NCBI GenBank assembly: GCA_905250885.1
Contig: CAJNOQ010003022.1
Span: forward strand, 1 to 21,743
Direction of reading: 5' to 3'
Length of the DNA: 21,743 nt
Source of the DNA: Didymodactylos carnosus
Lineage: Eukaryota > Rotifera > Eurotatoria > Philodinida > Philodinidae
Under the pieces are notes generated by a model. That model did no database searches. It was not told the origin of the DNA and saw only the letters and a program-made list of their open reading frames with translations. The translations under genes and the position numbers were made by a program. Each line of letters begins with the position of its first letter. Within the stretch, counting starts at the first letter, position 1. This document shows, in pieces, positions 15,334-21,743 of the stretch.

Positions 15334-18249
15334 CTATGAATAACATAAAACCAAAATTATAAAACTGTTCTTACTACTCAAATTATTACAACAAAACATA
15401 TATAATTTACCTGTCTTGCTTTTTTACCATCTTCAGCTTTTTTTACTTCGTTTTTGCCCTTTATAACCCAATCAGTGGATTTCTTAGTATTATATTCAAT
15501 AGAATCGATCATAGTACCCTAGTTTGAAAAGTAAAATACTTATTCATTTTTGAATCGTCAGAAAATTTTCTCTCTCTTAAATTTTATACCTGAGTTTGAA
15601 TAAGTGCAGCTATTTCATGAAACATTTCGTTTACTTCTATGAGACTTTTTTCTATTTTAACAAATTCACGATGACGTGCTTCTATATCAGCTAAATTTTG
15701 TTTGGCTTCTTGTGTTTCAACCATAATCTCTCATCAACAAAAAAAGATATTTTAAATGAACAATGTAATATATAAAATATCATTCTTACGCCTTCAGAAA
15801 ATCCATTAAAATTTCCACTTGTCAACATTTCATCAAGTTGAGCCTCGCTTTTTGTACGACCAGCTAGAAAAATAAAAATAAAATTTGTATGAATGTATAT
15901 TAATGACTACCCTAGTAAAAGTCCTATGAGTTGCCTGACAGGATCCGAGACATATCCTGTCAGTATTCTACTAGGGTTTCACTTTAATTTCTTAGAATCC
16001 TAACAAAATTCTACAGAATCCTAATGAAATCAGGTATATCCGAAAGTCATAGGATTTTCTAAGATTCTATTAGGATCTTAAACAACCTTAAGCAATATTC
16101 TAGTAGGATCCTGTTAGAAAGCTATTAGGTAGATCCTGTAAGATCCTCGTAAGACATAGACAGGAAGTGTGTAGGATTTTGACTAGAGTATATAATTTCC
16201 TTGACCCTTCATAGCATAGTTTAAGGATAACATCATCATCTCCTCCATTGTAATCTTGTTGGCAAACGTGGAAGAAAAATTCGATCAGCTATAAATTTAT
16301 ACCAAAAATAGAATATCGCAAAAGAAAATCGATGTATTTTTGCTTAGAACTTTACTGGAGAACTCTAGTATTCATCCAATCACATTACAATTCCTCAAAA
16401 AAAATAATCTGATGAAGGTGAATTTTTATCACAAATACGTCAGACCTCATATCAAGCTGTAAATTTTTTCAAAAAATTGTTGTTTCAAAAATTGTAAAAA
16501 TGTTTTACTTCTTGAGATTTTCGAAAACTACTGAAATCTGCTGTCTAAAATCTCGGTGTTGAATTTAAAAAGTCTTTCAGCACTGAAATTTGAAATTGAC
16601 AACGCTTAAAAAGTATTTAAAACTTGAGATAAGGTATGAAGTATCTGTGATAAAAATTTCAGTTTTATCGGACCATTTTTTTTGAGAAGTCGCAATGTGA
16701 CTGGATGAATACTAGAGTTCTCCAGTAAACTCATAGAAAAATTTGACTCAAAGTTTTGAATAAAAATACATTAATTTTCTCTTTCGATATTCTATTTTTG
16801 ATATAAATTTATAGCCAATTGAACTTTTCCTTCAACGTTTGCCAACAAGTTTACAAAACAGCACGATATCCTTTGAAAAATCGATATTCTGCTATTTTCA
16901 TGCATATAATTATCGCTAAATGTATGAAACAAAATTCTTGTATTTGCTTACTAATTTCTAACTGACGTATTAGTCGAATTTTACATCGATCTCGATAATT
17001 TAGCTGAATTCTGTTATATTCATTAATTGCATCATGAAACTTTCGTTGCGTCGTAAATAACTGAATACGTAAGTAAGATAAATCGCTTTTAAAATAAAAG
17101 ATATTAATATATTATCGAATTATTTTACACCTGCAATTCTTCGATTCTCAAATGAACATTTAGTGTCTGATGAGGAAGTTGAGATTCTTTGTGACTTTGT
17201 TCCATGACTAAGTTGAAAAAAATAAAAAATTATTGAAAATATGAATATTTTGAGAGAAATATCATACTTTTCAACTTAATTCGGACATCGTCTGAAATCT
17301 TTTTAATTTCATCCATTTTCTGTTCCAATTCCTGTTTCGTCTCTAAAAAAGTGAGAAAAAGACCAGACAAGTTTTATCTCTTTTTATTAATAATAACTTA
17401 CGAACGTCGACGTACTTTGATCTGTTTCTATATTTAACGTTATATTTTGTAATTGTTTTACTTCTTCGACAAGAGCCTTAATTTTATCAATATGTATTTG
17501 TATGGGTTTAATCTGAAAATAAAATTTTGATATGTGAATAACAAATATTCCTAACTGTTCAGATATAGATTTTTTTGCGGAATAGGAAAAGTAAACTAAA
17601 TAAAATATCTTATTACTTGCGAAATAAGACGTGTATGTATACTTATTGTTCTCAAAGTCAAAGATGTCAACTAACCTGAGCCAAAAAGTCAGATATTGTC
17701 TGTTCCATATTGAGCACCGTATGATGTGTGGTTTCTGTATCACTGTCATCAACATTTTGTCTCTAAATGAAGAAAATCTAGAAATGTAGATCATTGCACA
17801 TTGATCAAATGAGGTTAAAGTGAGTGAGAACTATTTTTTTTAGAAAACTGTGACAAAAAAAAAGCAATTGAATTTAATTTTAAAAAAAATGCGTGTGAGA
17901 AAAACAATGTGCAATTCTGATTAGCTAAAAATCATTCGTATAAAATTGTATAATCAATTAACCATAAATGATATCATGTTATTAGAATACAACAAGCAAA
18001 AAGATTTATTGTTAAACAGTTTTACTTTATGAGTAAGTCTTCTATATATGACGTGTTCACGATCGTTGCCATCTGGTTTCTAAAAGTATTTGATTGGAGA
18101 ATAAAAACAATAATATCGAAAGAAAGAAACAAACAGCGATTAAAATATATCATGTTTTATGAGTGTAACTGGAAGAATAATTTATATTTGTGTAATAAAA
18201 TTGCAAAACTTACTTCTAATTTTAAGGAAGGTAAACGATCTTTCGGCAT
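15247..18249 (-). CDS. syntaxin-like Qa-SNARE paralogue (gene B)
   Basis: Second syntaxin gene, same strand as gene A. Exons: 1, 18249-18214 (MPKDRLPSLKLE); 2, 17762-17676; 3, 17512-17416; 4, 17342-17268; 5, 17207-17131; 6, 17060-16952; 7, 15863-15790; 8, 15727-15590; 9/10 fused, 15518-15411; last, 15333-15247. All splice sites GT-AG; 295 residues. Habc parts are recognisable (KIKALVEEVKQLQ, QELEQKMDEIKKI, INEYN...YRDRCKIRLIRQLEI), and the SNARE helix reads [20 protein letters not shown], then ...AALIQTQ with zero-layer Gln kept, GTMIDSIEYNTKKS and the basic GKKARQ. One anchor follows: KTIGVIVIVIAILLIIIIVL, tail FGSKR. It is more diverged from animal syntaxin-1 than gene A, mainly after the zero layer (TDWVIKGKNEVKK in place of the usual DTKKAVKYQ). 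Exon lengths 75, 109, 74 and 138 nt equal those in gene A, proving common descent. Confidence 0.92.
15910..16188. mobile_element. TA-flanked MITE with AGGATYCT repeats, in intron 6 of gene B
   Basis: The ends are inverted and similar (CCCTAGTAAAAGTCCTAT at the left; CTCTAGTCAAAATCCTAC read inward from the right) and are bordered on both sides by TA (15908-15909 and 16189-16190), as in TA-targeting families such as Tc1/mariner. The first 67 bp alone form a hairpin (CCCTAGTA...TGACAGGAT/ATCCTGTCA...TACTAGGG, 15910-15976). The rest contains many AGGATCCT/AGAATCCT blocks in both orientations. No coding capacity. Confidence 0.6.
16249..16855. mobile_element. foldback element with about 190-bp inverted arms, in intron 6 of gene B
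   Basis: CTTGTTGGCAAACGT at 16255 is matched in inverse by ACGTTTGCCAACAAG ending at 16849. The arms continue with GCTATAAATTTATA, AAAAATAGAATATCG, GTATTTTT and the block TACTGGAGAACTCTAGTATT (16351 left; inverse at 16706-16727), down to TTTTTATCACA near 16430 and 16650. About 200 bp of spacer lies between. Together with the element at 15910 it accounts for most of the 1.1-kb intron between exons 6 and 7 of the syntaxin paralogue, whose other introns are mostly below 450 bp. Ends and target duplication were not resolved. Confidence 0.75.
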
Positions 18250-18878
18250 CGCATGAAACTTTTATTGCACACACGCTTTTCTTAATTTCAAGTTATAATA
18301 ACTAATACCAATCCATAAATGTTTAATTTTACCACAATGCTGAACTTTAGTTCTTATAAAAACTATATTTTATCCTTTATTAAATATTCGAAGTATCAGA
18401 AAAAAATTCCAAGTCGCTTTATTACTCAATTATAATTACAAATGAATATTTACCTCCATTCACGGTGAATCACTCTATGTTCATTTAATAATCCTTTTTT
18501 TACCTCCCTATGTGCGTAAAATTCAATATAGATGTCTCTGCAACGAAAGAGCTGCACACCTGAGATTATTAGTCTCACGTGACAGTACTTAACATAGATA
18601 TCCAAGTATCTAGATAATGCAACGCCTAGCAGATAACGATATGTTATTGCACATGTTGTTATATGGGGAATAAAGAATGCGATTAAAAAATATGGGAAAT
18701 AAGAAAATAAGGATAGTAAGAAAACATATGTGTTAACTAACATTTTGAATTTATAACATAAGTTGTTATTAGGAATTATTCTCAGTTTTTTTAATAGCTC
18801 TTGCACGCGGGCGGCGATATGGCAGCATGAGAGATTAAAACTCTAGATTCGGCCTGGACTGAAATCCCTTAATCATTG
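18250..18878. other. 5' flank of syntaxin gene B, no further gene seen
   Basis: Contains the promoter and 5' UTR of gene B, but no element could be assigned. The 118-codon minus-strand open frame at 18450-18806 is rich in aromatic and hydrophobic residues but has no recognisable motif and no exon-like context. TCACGTGACAGTACT (18573) recurs as TCACGTGATAGTACT at 20917, suggesting a shared dispersed repeat. Confidence 0.4.
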
Positions 18879-18961
18879 ATTTCCCTATTTCGTTAGATCC
18901 TTATTTTCTTATTTCCCCTATTTCCTTTAATTCTTATGTGTCCTATTTCCTTAGATCCTTA
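18879..18961. repeat. TTATTTCCTTAGATCC-type degenerate tandem repeat
   Basis: Repeated CTTATTTCC / CCTATTTCCTTAGATCCTTA units of about 16-24 bp. The same family occurs at 20453-20550 in the same orientation and as a short run at about 20055-20083. Confidence 0.65.
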
Positions 18962-19084
18962 CCATAGCTTGGAAAATACCCAGTCGCCGAGAATCTGATT
19001 TTGTAAAGAATAAATTCGTATTCGCTGGGAATTCATTTCGGTATGCAACGGATGATCATAATGCGTTTTGATGTATATGGTGTA

Positions 19085-19914
19085 GTTGCGAATTCTCTAT
19101 TATTTTCTGACTGGCTCAGGCCACTATATAGATTTCTTATGATGTTTAGTTATATGTATTCAAACAGTCAGATGCTGATAGCCCCTAAATTTTTTATTTA
19201 TGTATTTCAGCTGGGTTTTCTATGCCCGCATATTTTCGAAGAGTTTATTTAATCCATATCTTTCTAACCATATACCTCACCTTCGAAGTGGAGGGGGGCG
19301 GGGGGGGAGATGCTATGAGAGTGAGCCACGATCGTTACCTGACCTGGATGGTGACCTGCACTAGTATCTGTTTCGAAATACAACGTATTCAGTTGTTTTC
19401 TGAATAACTTTTGTTAGAAAAGAGACAAAAACTTCCGGTTTTGCCAACTCAGCAGTCAAACTTATTTCATTTATTATAAGAACGTTGTTAAGTTAGTTAG
19501 GAGCACCGATTATCTATGTATTCTGTGTTTCTGAGAATGTCAGACCAGAAGATAGTCCAATGCTGGTGGTTCGGGAAAAACCGTAGTCTGCAAAACCAAT
19601 CAAAACTAAAAAGTCGCTCGGATCTCATTCTGTAGAAGACACTTCGGACTATTTGTCTATGTAAAATAATCAATAGATTGCTACTTACATTCCTGGAAAC
19701 CCGAGGCGATTTTCAGAAGATCAGATGGAAAACCGGCCTTTAAAATTTTTTCAAAACTAGTTTTTCCTTGCAAAAGCATGTCTTAAAGCCGCGGCTATAT
19801 AATGCTGAAAACCGCAGGCTATTATCTCTTTTCTAACAAAAGGTATTCTAAAACAACCGAGTACGTTGTATTTTGTAACGAATAGTAAGCAAAAAATAAT
19901 AGACAATTCGCAAT
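19085..19914. mobile_element. interrupted foldback element with inverted arms
   Basis: An inner arm at 19371-19441 (GAAATACAACGTA, AGTTGTTTT, CTTTTGTTAGAAAAGAGA, then CGGTTTT) is inverted at 19806-19879. Outer arm segments match too: TTGCGAATTCTCTATTATTTT at 19086 is inverted at about 19893-19913. On the right the inner and outer arms are adjacent, while on the left they are separated by about 250 bp (19111-19367), so that part looks like a later insertion. No coding capacity seen; the frames at 19043-19252 and 19222-19407 lie across it. Confidence 0.6.
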
Positions 19915-20452
19915 CGATTCTGACTTGAGCTAGTGAGAGAAAAAAATAAACATTGTGAGTCTATATATATTGGCTATAGCCAGTATGAAGACATGTTGGG
20001 TACCAAAATAGTAAAGAATAACTCAGTTCTCCGCGAATGCGAATTTTCCATCATCTCATCCTTACTTTCTTATTTCCCTTAGCGTGTCTTTTCTAACTTG
20101 GCGTGAAAACAAGATTGCACATGATTCTCTCAAAGAAAACATTCGCCTAGCCACAAAAAAAATTAAGAAAATAATAAGCCAGTAGTACCAGAAGTAGAGA
20201 AATCAATTTATAAAATGAAGAATTATCAACACCATTTTATTTTTAAACATAATTTGACGTTTCTTTCTATTAACTTCTTCAGACACATAGACAAATAGTG
20301 AAACTATACATCGAAATAGAAAATACTTATAAACACATGCGGACGAAAAAGAATGAAAACGTTTTCATAAAAATAAAACGCTGTTAAATGCGTAAATAGT
20401 TGACTAGTTCGAGGCGCATAACTTACAAGTCACAGTAGAAAATAAGTACGAA

Positions 20453-20550
20453 TTTTCTTAAATTCTTATTTCCTTAAATCCTTATTTTCTTATTTTCTTA
20501 TTTCCTTAAATGCTTATTTTCTTGTTTTCTTATTTCCTTAAATTCTTAAA
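20453..20550. repeat. TTATTTCCTTAAATCC-type tandem repeat
   Basis: Five or six degenerate copies of CTTATTTCCTTAAATNCTTATTTT; related to the run at 18879-18961. The two runs bracket the foldback element at 19085-19914. Confidence 0.75.
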
Positions 20551-21743
20551 TTGGATAGCTCTCGTACTTAAAGTGCTGTCAAAATAGTTTGCACGATAAC
20601 TATCGTGCTTCATTGTACGCCAAACACACGAAGAGAGTTGTAGAGTCCTGCGGGACAAACTTTTCTGTTGCTCCGAGCCCGTAAGCCGGAGCCCGTGAGC
20701 AAATAATGTTGTCCCGAACCCGTCTGTCCTGTGAAAAAAATTTATGGGTTTTTTTTGCCCCGTCCCGTTTGTCCCGTAATTTTTTGAAAAAGTTTTTCTG
20801 CTGTGATAAACCGGAACTATTACAAGCGACGCTTAAAGTCTCAAACTCAGTTTTGCAAAAAATCAAGCCTATTTTATTTGGGTCTCCAGGTTAATTTTTA
20901 TTAGTTATTGTAAAATTACGGTTTTCACGTGATAGTACTGGTTGGCCCAGAACAAATGGCCCTCCTCGTATTTTGCATATAATTTCTTTTCTTTTCAATC
21001 CTTAGACCTGATCGTTTTTCCAAAAGATGCGCCGTCGAATTCTCTACAAGACTTGATCAAACTTATTTCTATACCAAGTTGAGGAGAAAAATGAAATGAA
21101 GAATACTCAATATGATGAAAAGGACCAACTTTCTAAGCTGAAATAACGTTTTGTTCCACCACTTTCATTGAGTTGTATGATGAAAAGAAGAGAATACACG
21201 CATTTTGTAGCCATTGAAAAGCTCTATCAACCAGTATTAGATGCACAATGCAAAATCAATCTTGCAACTAAAATAGTGCCTTTCTAGCTCGGTCTTTTTT
21301 TATTTCGATGAGAAATGATACTTGTGCCAGATTCAGCTGCGAAAGTTACCTTAAAGCGTTCTTGATAAATTCACCTGCCGAGCAATAGCAGATTTTGGTC
21401 ATCTTGAGGTGAGTTTTGGACTGTCAGATTTTTCAGTGCTAACTTAGATTTGAACGACTGTGAATTGCATAAGGAGAAAGAGCGTACTTTAAAGTACTCA
21501 AAAATATCTTCAGTTTTGTTTCATTGTCTTTAGTCTTGTTTAAAATATTCCAAAATTTGTAAAACAAAATAGCTTACGAGGGAACACCCCCAGGTGTCCC
21601 GCTCCGATTTCGTTCATTCATACATCATTCGATAGGGGACCTCGAGTAGGTAAAAAGCCTAAAAGGATTTCGGCCGACGGCTTTTCCTTCGAAACTTACG
21701 AACAGTTTTCTGATTTTCCCAGTGAAAACTAGCATAAAAAGAA
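20551..21743. other. intergenic region with a GC-rich repeat-like island
   Basis: At 20640-20790 the base composition rises and short motifs recur: GTCCCG/GTCCTG (at least five times), AGCCCGTAAGCCGGAGCCCG. This resembles interior sequence of DNA transposons, like the GC-rich interior of the hAT MITE at 2453, but no terminal repeats could be paired. The open frames at 20600-20866 (minus) and 20706-20894 (plus) are antisense shadows over this island. Another GC-richer patch is at 21575-21690. No exon chain or RNA gene recognised. Confidence 0.4.

Noticed and set aside
17387..17794. 135-codon minus-strand open frame
   Set aside because: It runs through introns 2 and 3 of syntaxin gene B and reads only exon 3 in the correct frame.
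18450..18806. 118-codon minus-strand open frame with hydrophobic stretches
   Set aside because: No motif, no splice context, no homology recognised; likely chance in AT-rich DNA.
20600..20866. 88-codon minus-strand open frame
   Set aside because: It overlaps an antisense frame over a GC-rich repeat-like island; composition is driven by GTCCCG repeats.

Overview
The window is AT-rich animal DNA: genes split by many short introns (often 50-70 bp) with GT-AG borders, long AT-rich intergenic stretches, and several small DNA-transposon derivatives. Very compact introns, strong AT bias and the divergence of the proteins would fit a rotifer, perhaps a bdelloid, but that is inference; only 'metazoan' is well supported.

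Three protein-coding genes are supported, all multi-exon, so almost none of the long single-frame ORFs is real. Gene A (minus strand, 10157 down to 3074) is a syntaxin-1-like Qa-SNARE. It has a constant N-terminal part (exons 1-4), two versions of exon 5, two versions of exon 6, constant exons 7-10 carrying the SNARE motif, and then five separate alternative last exons. Each last exon encodes a different C-terminal transmembrane anchor with its own stop codon. A sixth, frame-broken anchor exon lies among them. If choices are independent, the gene could make 2 x 2 x 5 = 20 proteins. Gene B (minus, 18249 down to 15247) is a diverged paralogue with one version of each exon, resembling the non-canonical 5b/6b choices of gene A. 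The two exons after the zero-layer residue are fused in it.

Between the two syntaxins on the plus strand (11593-13969, 15 exons) is an SCP-x-type 3-ketoacyl-CoA thiolase without an SCP2 domain. Its last 25-nt exon supplies a peroxisomal Ser-Lys-Leu tail. Gene A and the thiolase are divergent; the thiolase and gene B are convergent.

The rest is mostly repeats. There is a 466-bp hAT-type MITE with a perfect 8-bp target duplication (2453-2918) and a second hAT-like MITE between the convergent genes (14195-14464). A roughly 560-bp palindrome lies between the divergent promoters (10536-11095). Two inverted-repeat elements sit inside one intron of gene B (15910-16855), another foldback lies at 19085-19914, and a decayed mariner-like fragment is upstream of the thiolase. 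Regions 1-2450 and 18250-21743 hold no gene I can support.

The most interesting part of the window is the gene A locus: a combinatorially spliced syntaxin with an expanded array of membrane-anchor exons, next to a paralogue fixed on one splice state.
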